A stretch of DNA of 64,000 nt from Clostridia bacterium (GCA_017411325.1 JAFQQJ010000014.1:1-64000), one strand, 5' to 3'. Positions 44,554 to 54,364 are shown, numbered from the stretch's first letter. Notes: generated from the sequence alone by a model not told the origin. A program made the numbers and translations.

Positions 44554-45399
44554 ATGAAAACGGCAGAGCTTAACCCTTTTATAAGGTATGCATCCCTCCA
44601 CAGCACGGAGGTGCACAGAAGCAAATACGTATCGGTGTGCTATGACTGTCGTGTGTTTTTTTCGGTGAAAGCTACGGGGGTGCTTATCATCGGTAATGAA
44701 AAATATGATATTTCCAATAACACCGCAGTTTTTCTTCCTCCGGGAACGCATTACCGTTTTTTCTTCAACAAGGAAAATGCAGGAAGGGTTATATTTATAA
44801 ACTGTGATCTGGTCAGCGATTTTTCCTATATGGAAAAGTCGCTTGGTACAGCGGTGGAGGAAATCTTTGACGAGACCAAGGTTACAAAATATCCCCTTTT
44901 GCCTGAGCTTTCGGCACCTATTGTAAAAAACGTTCCCGACATTTACCATATGCTTTCAAGGATTACGGAAAACTTTATGGGAAAAAGAGCTTTTTACCGG
45001 GAGGAATCCTCGGCACTTTTAAAGCTCTGCTTAATTGAGCTTATAAAAAAGACAAAGGAAAGCAAGCATTCAAAGCTTTGCGAATCGGTTATGGAATTTA
45101 TAAGGGAAAATTATGCTGATTCTTCCGTGACAAATGCCGTGATTGCGGAAAAGTTTTCATATCATCCCTATCACTTAAGCAGAATTATGAAGGAGGAAAC
45201 GGGAAAAAGCATTCATAAATATCTTATGGACTACCGCCTTCGTGCGGCGAAAAATCTTCTTTCAACCACAGCCTTTTCCGTTGAGGAAATAGCCTATAAG
45301 ACGGGCTTTTCCCAAACGGCGTATTTCGTAAAGAGCTTCCGGCAGAAAACAGGAATGACACCTAAAAAATACCGCTCTTCTGTAACGCTTAATCTTTGA
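44554..45399 (+). CDS. AraC family regulator, divergent from Gfo/Idh/MocA gene
   Basis: 281 residues from ATG 44554 (AGAGGTG upstream). The N-terminal half is cupin-like (ISNNTAVFLPPGTHYRFFF) and the C-terminal half has both AraC helix-turn-helix motifs (AEKFSYHPYHLSRIMKEETG and YKTGFSQTAYFVKSFRQKTGMTPKKYR cores). Probably activates the divergent Gfo gene, possibly also the GH106 operon beyond it. No terminator is evident after it. Confidence 0.87.
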   Translation: MKTAELNPFIRYASLHSTEVHRSKYVSVCYDCRVFFSVKATGVLIIGNEKYDISNNTAVFLPPGTHYRFFFNKENAGRVIFINCDLVSDFSYMEKSLGTAVEEIFDETKVTKYPLLPELSAPIVKNVPDIYHMLSRITENFMGKRAFYREESSALLKLCLIELIKKTKESKHSKLCESVMEFIRENYADSSVTNAVIAEKFSYHPYHLSRIMKEETGKSIHKYLMDYRLRAAKNLLSTTAFSVEEIAYKTGFSQTAYFVKSFRQKTGMTPKKYRSSVTLNL

Positions 45400-45430
45400 T
45401 TATATTTATGTTACAAGTGTGTGAAAAATA

Positions 45431-45459
45431 TTGATTTGCACGGCATAATATGGTAATAT
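45431..45459 (+). promoter_or_regulatory. probable promoter of the lipoprotein-nif3 unit
   Basis: TTGATT (45431-45436), 17 bases, TAATAT (45454-45459); TTGCAC with TATAAT at 15 bases is an alternative in the same stretch. Confidence 0.55.
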
Positions 45460-45488
45460 AATGATACAAAATAAAAGGAGGATTTTTT

Positions 45489-46361
45489 ATGAAAAAGTTA
45501 CTATCATTGTTGTTGGCAGCGGTTTTGATTTTCTCCCTTGCTTCATGCGGGAAAAAAGAAGAATGTATCCTTCTTTTTCGTAATGACGGGAAAGCGGAAA
45601 GCCTTGACTTAAGCTATGATCTTACGGGTGATGGCATGGAAGACGACATAAAAATAGCATTGACTGAGGATTATTACATAAAGGTGGCTGTGGGAGAGAG
45701 TGAAATATCCCTTGGCTACGGTGAAGCTTATTATATTGACAAGGTTTATGCCATTGATCTTGACACAAAGGAAAAAGGATTGGAACTTGTCTTAATTTCG
45801 GAAGAAGTAAGCAGCGATATGATGATGAGGGTATTAAAGCCCGAAGGTGATACCTTCCGTCTTTACGAGTTTGAGTCGGTTGATACTTATTCGGGAGAGC
45901 CTTATTTGTGGGACACCTTGTCTGTTGGTTTCGAGCCTGAGATTTCATTTAAAGGCGGGGTGCTGAAGACATCCGAGCGCGGCAGAACAGGTATGTGGTG
46001 CGTCGAAGCTGAATATGTCTTTGACGGAGAAAAATTTACCGAAGTTGAAATGGAAGAAAGAAAGGTTGTAAGACCTTCTTACAATTCGGAATGGTGGCCT
46101 GATTTATCCGATGAAGACAAAAAGGCGATGGATGAAGGATATGTGATTGCCAAAGCGGATTTTGAAAACTACGGTGATGTTCCGGAGCACGATGATATGG
46201 CTGACTTAAAAGCCGGAGACTGGTTTAAGATAACAAAGGAAGACTCTGAAGGCTTTGTATTTATAGAAAAGAAATCGGGAGAATCGGGCTGGATTTATAT
46301 GGGAAACTTTGCAGACAACCGCTATGATGTATCGGAAATGGTTTTCTTCCTTGCAGATTAA
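45489..46361 (+). CDS. lipoprotein of unknown function with calcium-loop-like motif
   Basis: 290-residue predicted lipoprotein: signal peptide ending LASC with Cys20. Near residue 46 is DLTGDGMEDDIKI, an EF-hand or FG-GAP-like calcium loop often seen in surface proteins. The middle has no family I recognise; the C-terminal 60 residues (LKAGDWFKITKEDSEGFVFIEK...SGWIYMGNF) look like a bacterial SH3 domain, which may bind cell wall. AAAGGAGG precedes ATG. Followed 10 bases later by the Nif3-like gene, probably by chance co-transcription. Confidence 0.75.
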   Translation: MKKLLSLLLAAVLIFSLASCGKKEECILLFRNDGKAESLDLSYDLTGDGMEDDIKIALTEDYYIKVAVGESEISLGYGEAYYIDKVYAIDLDTKEKGLELVLISEEVSSDMMMRVLKPEGDTFRLYEFESVDTYSGEPYLWDTLSVGFEPEISFKGGVLKTSERGRTGMWCVEAEYVFDGEKFTEVEMEERKVVRPSYNSEWWPDLSDEDKKAMDEGYVIAKADFENYGDVPEHDDMADLKAGDWFKITKEDSEGFVFIEKKSGESGWIYMGNFADNRYDVSEMVFFLAD

Positions 46362-46371
46362 AGAGGATATT

Positions 46372-47145
46372 ATGACAAAAGTAAAGGATATAATTTCAGA
46401 AATTGAAAAGGTTGCGCCTGCATCCTTTGCGGAGGATTTTGATAATGTGGGCCTGCTTCTCGGGGACTGTGAAGCAGAGGTAAAAAAAGTTCTTTTATGC
46501 CTGGATGCTGACGAAAATACGGCAAAAGAAGCAGCGGCAAAAGGCGCGGATATGATAATTTCCCACCATCCGCTTATTTTCCATCCTCTTAAGGATTTAT
46601 GCTTTTTGAAGAGTGCGGGAAGGTGTATGAAAACCCTTATTAAATCTGATATCGCGGTTTATTCTGCCCATACAAATATGGATATTGCAGAAGGCGGGCT
46701 TAACGACCTTGTGGCGAAAAAGCTTTCGCTTAAGGTTATATCAGACCTTGCTTTTGGTGAAAAGGAGCGCACCTGCGGAAGAATTTGCGAAGCTGATATG
46801 GCGCTTGGCGAGCTTGCGGACAGGGTTAAGGAAAGCTATAAGCTTCCTTATGTCCGCTATGCAGGGGATGAAAAGAGAATGATAAAAACCGTTGCCGTCT
46901 GCTCGGGAAGCGGAAGAGGACTTACCGATGATGTGATTAAAAGAGGAGCAGATGTTTATATCACAGGCGACCTTACTTATTCCGATATTCGTAATCTTTC
47001 GGAAAACGGCGTTTCCTATATCGAAGTGGGACATTTTGATTCCGAAATTTCCGTGACGGAAATATTTAAGGGAATAATTGAAAAATCTTTCCCCGATATT
47101 GAGATATTGATATCGGAAGAAGAGAACATAGTAAAGACAGTGTGA
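46372..47145 (+). CDS. Nif3-like dinuclear metal centre protein (GTP cyclohydrolase 1 type 2 homologue)
   Basis: 257-residue member of the NIF3/YbgI/YqfO family, a widely conserved fold with two metal ions and unsettled function. Metal ligands are in ISHHPLIFHPLK (near residues 62-73), AHTNMDIAEGG and VGHFDSE near the C-terminus. Start at ATG 46372 after AGAGGAT; the longer frame overlaps the lipoprotein. It lacks the central extra domain of longer forms. Ended by a strong bidirectional terminator. Confidence 0.88.
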   Translation: MTKVKDIISEIEKVAPASFAEDFDNVGLLLGDCEAEVKKVLLCLDADENTAKEAAAKGADMIISHHPLIFHPLKDLCFLKSAGRCMKTLIKSDIAVYSAHTNMDIAEGGLNDLVAKKLSLKVISDLAFGEKERTCGRICEADMALGELADRVKESYKLPYVRYAGDEKRMIKTVAVCSGSGRGLTDDVIKRGADVYITGDLTYSDIRNLSENGVSYIEVGHFDSEISVTEIFKGIIEKSFPDIEILISEEENIVKTV

Positions 47146-47165
47146 GCATTGCTCACACTGTCTTT
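47133..47165. terminator. bidirectional terminator between nif3 and M23 genes
   Basis: AAAGACAGTGTGAGC/GCTCACACTGTCTTT, 15-bp stem, loop ATT, covering the stop codon of the Nif3 gene. Confidence 0.9.
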
Positions 47166-47930
47166 TTAACGTATATATTCTTCGGGGTTGACTCTTTTTC
47201 CGTTTTTACGCATCTCAAAGTGTAAATGGGGCTCATCGGCAGATTCTATCAGTGTGCTTTCTCCCACATAGCCGATGATGTGCCCTTTTTCAATAATCTG
47301 CCCTTCTGTAACCGTGGTTTCGCCGTGGAGATTTGCATAGAAGGTTTCGAATCCTCCGTCGTGGCTTATGAGAATGTAAAAGCCTAAAAGGGGGTCCTTT
47401 CCGACGGATTTTACAGTTCCTTTTTCCGAGGCTTTGACTTCGTCACCGAAGGAGGCGGAAATGTCAAGTCCTTCGTGGCTTCTCCAGTCGCCCATAGTAG
47501 CGGAAAGCATGGGGCTCGCGGAATAAGGCTTTAACGTATCGCCTTTAATGGGCAGAGAGGGGGAAAAGGGTGATGAGGCAGAGGCGGAAACGGTTGCGTC
47601 ATTTTTGAAATCCTCTTCTGTTACCATTGGCTCTCTTTTATATTCCGAGTCGGGGAAAGCCTCGGGAATAACGGGTGCTTCCTGCTTTTTTATGCGCTCA
47701 TCGGGCATTACTTCGATTTGTTCATTTTTCAGAGGTATATCAAGAGGTTCATCGTTTCCTTTGGTGATGAAGGCACGGGTTTCCTCCGTATTTGCATCAG
47801 GTGATAAATAAACCTCTTCATCAGTGGAGGTTTCCGGCCCCGCAAAGCCCGCTGCTATGGTTAAAGCAAGAAAAAGCAGAAGGGCTAAGGGCGTCTTATA
47901 TTGCCTTAAAAAAGCTTTGATTTTGTTCAA
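47166..47930 (-). CDS. M23 (LytM) family protein, SpoIIQ-like
   Basis: 254 residues: cytoplasmic N-terminus, one membrane helix (about 14-31), a low-complexity acidic linker, and a C-terminal LytM domain. Zinc-type motifs are complete: HEGLD (with His and Asp) and HLHFE near the end. The plan matches SpoIIQ, which links mother cell and forespore; clostridial SpoIIQ can keep the zinc site, unlike that of Bacillus. The start is a TTG preceded by AAAGGA. It is monocistronic. Other cell-wall M23 peptidases with a similar plan exist, so SpoIIQ itself is not proven; spoIIIAH is not in the window. Confidence 0.72.
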   Translation of the reverse strand: MNKIKAFLRQYKTPLALLLFLALTIAAGFAGPETSTDEEVYLSPDANTEETRAFITKGNDEPLDIPLKNEQIEVMPDERIKKQEAPVIPEAFPDSEYKREPMVTEEDFKNDATVSASASSPFSPSLPIKGDTLKPYSASPMLSATMGDWRSHEGLDISASFGDEVKASEKGTVKSVGKDPLLGFYILISHDGGFETFYANLHGETTVTEGQIIEKGHIIGYVGESTLIESADEPHLHFEMRKNGKRVNPEEYIR

Positions 47931-48019
47931 AAAAGCTCATCCTTTCGTGTAAATAGGGATTTTCATTTGTAGTATCGGTAAAAAGTCGGTGGATTATTCC
48001 GCTATTTTCAAGTTTTTGC

Positions 48020-48048
48020 TTGAAATATTTGATTTTGTGTTGTATAAT
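48020..48048 (+). promoter_or_regulatory. promoter of lon, with overlapping palindrome
   Basis: TTGAAA (48020-48025), 17 bases, TATAAT (48043-48048). TTTCAAG/CTTGAAA (48006-48025) is an inverted repeat that includes the -35 box and could be an operator. Confidence 0.75.
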
Positions 48049-48072
48049 AATAGGTATGCTAAAATGCCATTG

Positions 48073-48124
48073 GTATATCAATACGGAACTTTCAAGAAAA
48101 AGCGGTAATTTTTTATTGATATAC
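48073..48124 (+). promoter_or_regulatory. hairpin in the lon leader
   Basis: GTATATCAATA (48073-48083) pairs with TATTGATATAC (48114-48124), an 11-bp AT-rich stem ending 6 bases before the ribosome site AAGGAG. It could be a heat-sensitive or transcript-stability element. Confidence 0.5.
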
Positions 48125-48145
48125 ATGCATAAGGAGTGAGACAGT

Positions 48146-50536
48146 ATGGCTAATACGCGAAAAAATTATACATTACCCCTTATTCCTGTAAGAGGTCTTG
48201 TTATATTTCCTTTTATGGTGCTTCATTTTGATGTGGCAAGAGAAAAATCCATTGCGGCTCTTGAAGCGGCAATGAGGCACGACCAGCTCGTAATGCTTTC
48301 GGCGCAGAAAAACATTGCAATTGAAGAGCCGGCTGAAGAGGATATATATGAAATCGGATGTATCGCAAAGGTAAAGCAGATGCTTAAAGTGCCCGGCGGC
48401 ACAATAAGAGTTCTGGTTGAGGGTGTAAAGAGAGCAAAAATCGTTAAAACGGATTTTACTTCCGAGGAATTTATTTTATCCAATGTAAGGGCGATTGATT
48501 CTGAAAATGCAGAGTTTGCCGAAAACGACTATGATGCTACGGTAAGAAGAATACACGAGCTTTTAAAAAAAGTTTCACAGTTAAGCGGTCAGATAAATAT
48601 CGATGTTATAAATAACATTTCCTTAAAGGATGATCCGGGACAGATGGCGGATTCCATTGCAACAAATGTATTCGTCAAGGTTGAGGACAAGCAGGCGGTT
48701 TTGGAAGAGCTTTCCGTTGCTGCAAGAATTGCTCTGGTAATTAAAATTCTTTCCCGCGAAGCTGAGGTTTATGAAATCGAGCAGAAAATCGCTATGAAAA
48801 CCAAAAAGCAGATTGACAAAAATCAGAAGGATTATCTGCTTCGTGAGCAGATGAAGGTCATAAAAACCGAGCTTGGCGAAGACGGCGAGGAAGAGGACGA
48901 ATATTATAAGCTTTTAGAAGAGTCAGACCTTCCCGATGATATGAAAAATAAGGTTGAAAAGGAAATAAAACGCCTTTCCGGTATGCCCTTCGGGACAGCG
49001 GAAATAAGTGTCATAAAGCAGTGGCTTGACACGGTTTTTGAGCTTCCGTGGAAGGATGAAGAATTAAAAGAGCCTTCACTTTCCGAAGCAATGGAAATTT
49101 TAGAAAACGACCATTACGGTCTTAATAAAGTTAAGGAAAGAATCGTTGAATACCTTGCGGTACGACATCTTTCCGGTAATACCAAAGGCCCCATCATCTG
49201 CTTATACGGCCCTCCCGGTGTGGGTAAAACCTCTATTGCAAAGTCAATTGCAAGGGCAACAGGCAGAGAATATGTAAGAATGAGCCTTGGCGGCGTCAGG
49301 GACGAGGCTGAAATACGAGGTCACAGAAAAACCTATGTAGGAGCAATGCCCGGAAGAATCATAAATGCGGTAAAGCAGGCAAAGAGCAAAAATGCCCTTA
49401 TTCTGCTTGACGAAATTGATAAGCTCGGAAGCGACTTTAAGGGGGATCCCGCCTCTGCAATGCTGGAGGTATTGGACGGTGCGCAGAACTTTGCTTTCCG
49501 CGACCATTATCTGGAGCTTCCCTATGACTTATCGAAAATTCTCTTTATTACAACGGCAAACAATCTTCAGACCATACCTCACGCCCTTCTTGACAGACTT
49601 GAAGTAATTGAAATAACGGGATACACCAACGAAGAGAAAATGCACATTGCGAAAAATTATCTGGTGCCTCGTCAGATGGAGGAAAACGGTCTTAAAAAAG
49701 GCAACATCCGTATGGGTGACGAGGTAATAGAAACCATAATCGACGGCTATACAAAGGAAGCCGGCGTAAGAAATTTAGAGCGTGAAATCGGAACCGTTAT
49801 GCGAAAGGCTGCAACAATGATTGTAACCGAAGGCAGAAAAGCGGTTTCCGTTACGGAAAGCAATCTTAAAAAATTCCTTGGTGTAAGAAAGTTCCAGAAG
49901 GACATACTTGAAAATGAAAATCCTCCCGGTGTTGTGACAGGTCTTGCCTGGACAAGCGTCGGCGGCGTTACACTTACTGTTGAAGTTGGCGTAATGGAAG
50001 GAACAGGCAAAATTGAGCTTACGGGCTCACTCGGTGATGTTATGAAAGAATCTGCCCGCGCCGCTGTAAGCTATATAAGAAGCAGGGCGGAGGATTACGG
50101 AATAGAGAAGGATTTCTATAAAACAAAGGATATTCATATTCACTTCCCGGAAGGGGCAACGCCCAAGGACGGGCCTTCTGCAGGTATCACCATGGTAACT
50201 GCTATAGTAAGCGCCCTTACGGGCAGATGTGCAAAGGCGGACGTTGCAATGACAGGCGAAGTTACACTTACGGGAAGAGTTCTTGCAATCGGCGGCCTTA
50301 AGGAAAAAATGCTTGCGGCATATCGTGCAGGTGCAAAAACGGTTATAATACCTTTTGAAAACAAGAAAGACCTTGAAGAAATTCCCGCCGAGGTTATGGA
50401 AAATATAAAGGTTATTGCCGTTAAAGAGGTTTCTGAGGTTATTGAAAAAGCAATCGGAAAGTTTTATAAGAAAACGGAAAAGGTTGAAATCATTCCATGC
50501 GAAGAAAAAAGCACCATGAGGGATATGATAAACTGA
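48146..50536 (+). CDS. lon: ATP-dependent protease La
   Basis: Cytoplasmic protease that degrades misfolded and regulatory proteins. 796 residues: N-terminal substrate domain opening [13 protein letters not shown], coiled middle, AAA+ module with Walker [10 protein letters not shown] (355-363) and Walker [11 protein letters not shown], then the serine-lysine protease domain with Ser678 in [18 protein letters not shown] precedes ATG. Followed 15 bases later by engB, the same order as in Bacillus lonA-ysxC. Head of a five-gene housekeeping operon. Confidence 0.97.
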   Translation: MANTRKNYTLPLIPVRGLVIFPFMVLHFDVAREKSIAALEAAMRHDQLVMLSAQKNIAIEEPAEEDIYEIGCIAKVKQMLKVPGGTIRVLVEGVKRAKIVKTDFTSEEFILSNVRAIDSENAEFAENDYDATVRRIHELLKKVSQLSGQINIDVINNISLKDDPGQMADSIATNVFVKVEDKQAVLEELSVAARIALVIKILSREAEVYEIEQKIAMKTKKQIDKNQKDYLLREQMKVIKTELGEDGEEEDEYYKLLEESDLPDDMKNKVEKEIKRLSGMPFGTAEISVIKQWLDTVFELPWKDEELKEPSLSEAMEILENDHYGLNKVKERIVEYLAVRHLSGNTKGPIICLYGPPGVGKTSIAKSIARATGREYVRMSLGGVRDEAEIRGHRKTYVGAMPGRIINAVKQAKSKNALILLDEIDKLGSDFKGDPASAMLEVLDGAQNFAFRDHYLELPYDLSKILFITTANNLQTIPHALLDRLEVIEITGYTNEEKMHIAKNYLVPRQMEENGLKKGNIRMGDEVIETIIDGYTKEAGVRNLEREIGTVMRKAATMIVTEGRKAVSVTESNLKKFLGVRKFQKDILENENPPGVVTGLAWTSVGGVTLTVEVGVMEGTGKIELTGSLGDVMKESARAAVSYIRSRAEDYGIEKDFYKTKDIHIHFPEGATPKDGPSAGITMVTAIVSALTGRCAKADVAMTGEVTLTGRVLAIGGLKEKMLAAYRAGAKTVIIPFENKKDLEEIPAEVMENIKVIAVKEVSEVIEKAIGKFYKKTEKVEIIPCEEKSTMRDMIN

Positions 50537-50551
50537 GAAAGGGTGAAGCGT

Positions 50552-51148
50552 ATGAATCTTAATAATGCCTCACTTGTAATAAGTGCCGTTAAAGAAGCAC
50601 AGTACCCTGAAGCCAAATTGCCCGAGGTTGCATTTGCAGGCCGTTCAAATGTGGGAAAGTCATCCTTTATAAACAAGATGCTTAACCGCAAAAATCTGGC
50701 AAGAACCTCATCCAAGCCCGGCAAAACCGCAACCATAAACTTTTACAACATTGATAACACCTTAATGCTTGTTGACCTTCCCGGCTACGGCTATGCGGAG
50801 GTTTCCAAAGCTGAAAAGGAAAAATGGGCGGAAATGATAAACCACTACCTTTATACCAGGGAAAACCTGATGACCACGTTTTTGGTGGTTGACTCCCGTC
50901 ATAAGCCCTCGGCGGACGATGTTACTATGTACGGTTTCTTAAAGGAAAGTCAGGGCTGCGTAATAGTAATTGCAACAAAAACCGACAAGGTTAAAAAGTC
51001 AGAGCTAGAAAAGAATTTAGAGCTTATAAAGGAAACTCTTTCCCTTGATGAGGATGACGTGTTAATTCCCTTCTCCGCAGAAAAGGGCGAGGGTGTAGAG
51101 TCAGCCTGGGAGGTGCTTTATGACGTTGTTGAACAAAGCAATAAGTGA
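50552..51148 (+). CDS. engB: ribosome biogenesis GTPase YihA/YsxC
   Basis: Essential GTPase for large-subunit assembly. 198 residues from ATG 50552 (GAAAGGGTGA upstream; the in-frame GTG nine bases earlier overlaps that site). G1 GRSNVGKSS (30-38), G2 KPGKTATINFY, G3 DLPGYGYA, G4 TKTDK, G5 SAEKGEG. Overlaps tadA by 29 bases, a tight coupling. Confidence 0.95.
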   Translation: MNLNNASLVISAVKEAQYPEAKLPEVAFAGRSNVGKSSFINKMLNRKNLARTSSKPGKTATINFYNIDNTLMLVDLPGYGYAEVSKAEKEKWAEMINHYLYTRENLMTTFLVVDSRHKPSADDVTMYGFLKESQGCVIVIATKTDKVKKSELEKNLELIKETLSLDEDDVLIPFSAEKGEGVESAWEVLYDVVEQSNK

Positions 51149-51566
51149 AGCTTTTCTTGAGGCTGAAAAGGCTAAGGAAGAAGGCGAAATTCCCGTGGGC
51201 GCCGTTATATTCAGCGACACGGAGATAATAGCAAAGGCACACAACTTAAGGGAACAGAAAAAATCCCCAACGGCACACGCGGAGATTCTTGCAATAGAAG
51301 AAGCGGCCAAAAAGGTTTCCGACTGGCGGCTTAATGATTTATCCATCGTCGTAACCTTGGAGCCCTGCGTGATGTGCGCCGGCGCAATAATGAATTCAAG
51401 ATTGAAAAATGTATATTTTGCCGCATATGATCCCGATGCCGGCGCCTTCGGAGGAAATATGGATGTGTCGGAAGGCAAATGCAACATCTGCGGCGGAATA
51501 TTCAAGGAAAAAGCAGAAGATTTAATATCCGGATTTTTTAAAGAAAAGAGAAAGGATGAAGAATAA
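51120..51566 (+). CDS. tadA: tRNA-specific adenosine deaminase
   Basis: Converts A34 to inosine in tRNA-Arg(ACG). 148 residues with the zinc/catalytic motifs HAE at 53-55 and PCVMC at 82-86, and the family's GGNMDV C-terminal segment. GGGAGG precedes the ATG, which lies inside engB. Its stop codon overlaps the metG start. Confidence 0.94.
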   Translation: MTLLNKAISEAFLEAEKAKEEGEIPVGAVIFSDTEIIAKAHNLREQKKSPTAHAEILAIEEAAKKVSDWRLNDLSIVVTLEPCVMCAGAIMNSRLKNVYFAAYDPDAGAFGGNMDVSEGKCNICGGIFKEKAEDLISGFFKEKRKDEE

Positions 51567-53494
51567 TGGAAAAGGAAAAGTTTTATATAACAACTGCCAT
51601 TGCATACACTTCAAGAAAGCCCCACATAGGTAACACCTATGAGGTTGTTTTAACCGATGCAATCGCACGTTTCAACCGTCTTATCGGTAAGGATGTATTC
51701 TTCCTTACAGGAACAGACGAGCACGGTCAGAAAATTGAAGACTGTGCAAAGGAAGCAGGTATTACTCCTCAGGCATATGTTGACAAGGTTGCAGGAGAAA
51801 TCAAGGACATCTGGAACTTAATGGGCGCAAGCTATGATAAGTTCATCCGTACAACGGATAAGGAGCATGTAGAGGTTGTACAGAGAATTTTCAAGAAGTT
51901 CTATGACCAGGGAGACATCTATAAGTCTGAGTACGAAGGACTTTACTGCGTTCCCTGCGAATCCTTCTTTACCGAAACCCAGGCAGAGGGCGGAATCTGC
52001 CCCGACTGCGGAAGACCTGTAAAGAAAACCCACGAGGAAGCATATTTCTTCAAAATGAGTAAATATCAGGACCGTCTCATAAAGTACATCGAGGATAATC
52101 CCGATTTCATTCAGCCCGAGGCAAGAAAGAAGGAAATGATAAACAACTTCTTAAAGCCCGGTCTTCAGGATTTGTGCGTATCAAGAACATCCTTCAAATG
52201 GGGCGTTCCCGTAACCTTTGATGACAAGCATGTTATCTATGTATGGATTGATGCTCTTTCAAACTATATCACAGCTCTTGGCTATGATACCGAAGGATCA
52301 AGTGACCTTTACAAAAAGTACTGGCCCGCAAACGTGCACATCATCGGTAAGGACATTTTAAGATTCCACACAATTTACTGGCCCATTATGCTTATGGCTT
52401 TAGGTGAGCCCTTGCCCAAGCAGATATTCGGCCATCCCTGGCTTCTTTCAGGCGGCGATAAGATGAGTAAGTCCAAGGGTAACGTGCTTTATGCCGATGA
52501 CCTTGTAAGACACTTCGGCGTTGACGCCATAAGATATTATGTGCTTCGTGAAATGCCCTTTGCAGCAGACGGTACAATTACACTTGAAACCATAATTTCA
52601 AGATATAATTCCGACCTTGCAAACACCCTTGGTAACCTTGTAAACAGAACAGTTGCCATGATTAATAAGTATTTCGGCGGAGAAATCACCAATCCCAAGG
52701 TGGAGGAAGAGGTTGATCTTGAACTTATCAGGGAATGCACCGACACGGTAGCATCAGTTTCAGAAAAGATGAAGACTCTCCGTGTGGCAGATTCGCTTGA
52801 TGCCATCTTCTCCCTTGCAAGAAGAAGCAACAAGTACATCGACGAAACAATGCCCTGGGCACTTGCCAAGGACGCAGAAAAGAGCGACCGTTTAAAGACT
52901 GTTTTATACAATCTTTCAGAGGCAATAAGAGTAATAGGCGTTCTTCTTTCTCCCTTTATGCCCGAAACAGGTAAGAACATCCTTGCTGTGACAGGCGCTG
53001 CTGATGCAACATATGAATCAATTCTTTCTTATGATAAGGAAAGGAAAGTTAAGGTGGGAGAGGCAAAGCCCCTCTTTGCAAGACTTGACGAAGCTAAAAA
53101 GCTTGAAGAAGTAGAAGCCGATCTTTTCAAGCCGGTTGAAGAGGCTAAGGAAGAGGAAAAGGAAGCAGAAGAGTTCATCACTATTGACGATTTTGATAAA
53201 ATAAAGCTTAAAACCGCAAAGGTATTAGCTGCGGAAAAGGTTGAAAAGGCAGACAAGCTCTTAAAGCTTACCGTTGAAGTGGGAAGTGAAGTAAGAACGG
53301 TTGTATCGGGAATTGCTAAAAGCTACACTCCCGAGGATATGGTTGGAAAGACAGTTATTTTAATTACCAACTTAAAGCCTGCAAAAATCCGCGGAATTGA
53401 GTCAAACGGTATGATTCTGGCAACAAGCGACGACGGTGAAATCAACATAATCACAACCCACAAGGAAGGTAAGAGCGGTCTGGAGGTAGGCTGA
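51566..53494 (+). CDS. metG: methionyl-tRNA synthetase
   Basis: Charges initiator and elongator tRNA-Met. 642 residues: HIGN at 20-23, a one-knuckle zinc site C128-x2-C131...C145-x2-C148, KMSKS at 299-303, an anticodon-binding helical domain, an acidic Lys/Glu-rich linker (about 510-535) and a C-terminal tRNA-binding (EMAP/Trbp111-like) domain that is typical of dimeric forms. Its start overlaps the tadA stop and its stop overlaps the tatD start. metG-tatD order is common in Firmicutes. Confidence 0.97.
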   Translation: MEKEKFYITTAIAYTSRKPHIGNTYEVVLTDAIARFNRLIGKDVFFLTGTDEHGQKIEDCAKEAGITPQAYVDKVAGEIKDIWNLMGASYDKFIRTTDKEHVEVVQRIFKKFYDQGDIYKSEYEGLYCVPCESFFTETQAEGGICPDCGRPVKKTHEEAYFFKMSKYQDRLIKYIEDNPDFIQPEARKKEMINNFLKPGLQDLCVSRTSFKWGVPVTFDDKHVIYVWIDALSNYITALGYDTEGSSDLYKKYWPANVHIIGKDILRFHTIYWPIMLMALGEPLPKQIFGHPWLLSGGDKMSKSKGNVLYADDLVRHFGVDAIRYYVLREMPFAADGTITLETIISRYNSDLANTLGNLVNRTVAMINKYFGGEITNPKVEEEVDLELIRECTDTVASVSEKMKTLRVADSLDAIFSLARRSNKYIDETMPWALAKDAEKSDRLKTVLYNLSEAIRVIGVLLSPFMPETGKNILAVTGAADATYESILSYDKERKVKVGEAKPLFARLDEAKKLEEVEADLFKPVEEAKEEEKEAEEFITIDDFDKIKLKTAKVLAAEKVEKADKLLKLTVEVGSEVRTVVSGIAKSYTPEDMVGKTVILITNLKPAKIRGIESNGMILATSDDGEINIITTHKEGKSGLEVG

Positions 53495-54255
53495 TGATTT
53501 TCGACTCTCATGCCCATTATGATTCCCATCAGTTTGATGAGGACAGATTTGACCTTCTTGCCAAAATGACAGAAGCGGGGGTTTCGGGTATAGTAAACTG
53601 CGGATGTGACATTCCTTCATCAAAAATGAGTCTGGAATTTTCCGACAAGTACGACTTTGTGTATGCATCTGTCGGCTTCCATCCCGGATGCATCGAGGAT
53701 TATAAAGAGGGAGACCTTGATATAATAAAGGAACTCTCAATGCACAAAAAATGCGTTGCCATCGGGGAAGTCGGACTTGACTATCATTACGGCAAGGAAT
53801 TCAAGGAGGAGCAGAAAGAGCTTTTTATAAAGCAGATCCGCCTTGCAAACGAAGTGGGAAAGCCCGTGATTGTTCACGAGCGTGAAGCTTTTTCCGACTG
53901 CTATGAAATCTTAAAAGCGGAAAAACCGGATAAGGGAGTTATGCATTGCTTTTCGGGAAACAAGGAAACTCTTCCTTTAATTCTTTCCCTTGGAATGTAT
54001 ATCGGCGTTGGCGGAACACTTACATTTAAAAACAATGTGAAAACCGTTGAAATGTGCCCGCTGATTCCAAAGGACAGAATTCTGCTTGAAACCGATGCGC
54101 CGTATCTTGCGCCCGTACCCTTAAGAGGAAAGCGGAATTACTCTCCGTACATTATCCATGTGGCAAAGCGGGTGGGTGAGCTTATGAATCTTACAACAGA
54201 AGAGGTTCTTAAGATAACCGAGGAAAATGCAAAAAGATTTTTTGGTATTAATTAA
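53494..54255 (+). CDS. tatD: TatD family hydrolase
   Basis: Metal-dependent hydrolase of 253 residues with nuclease activity in studied members. Metal ligands are in DSHAHYD (His6, His8), GEVGLDYH, VHEREAF, HCFSG and ETDAPYLAP, all in order. Starts at ATGATT overlapping the metG stop. Last gene of the lon operon, followed by a strong terminator. Confidence 0.93.
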   Translation: MIFDSHAHYDSHQFDEDRFDLLAKMTEAGVSGIVNCGCDIPSSKMSLEFSDKYDFVYASVGFHPGCIEDYKEGDLDIIKELSMHKKCVAIGEVGLDYHYGKEFKEEQKELFIKQIRLANEVGKPVIVHEREAFSDCYEILKAEKPDKGVMHCFSGNKETLPLILSLGMYIGVGGTLTFKNNVKTVEMCPLIPKDRILLETDAPYLAPVPLRGKRNYSPYIIHVAKRVGELMNLTTEEVLKITEENAKRFFGIN

Positions 54256-54256
54256 A

Positions 54257-54292
54257 AAAGGCGTTGAACCGAACGGTTCAGCGCTTTTTTTT
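54257..54292 (+). terminator. terminator of the lon-engB-tadA-metG-tatD operon
   Basis: GCGTTGAACC/GGTTCAGCGC with loop GAAC (one wobble or mismatch), then T8. Confidence 0.88.
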
Positions 54293-54335
54293 ATGAAAAA
54301 TCGCAACTTTGTCCAACAATCGCAATATTTTCATA

Positions 54336-54364
54336 TTGACAGAGATTTTTATAAAAGGTATACT
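54336..54364 (+). promoter_or_regulatory. promoter of the second GH99-like operon
   Basis: TTGACA (54336-54341), 17 bases, TATACT (54359-54364). Unlike the 15 kb module there is no AraC gene beside it. Confidence 0.85.

Noticed and set aside
47931..48060. Forespore (sigma-F type) promoter before the SpoIIQ-like gene
   Set aside because: No convincing pair of -35/-10 boxes at the right spacing could be found by eye.
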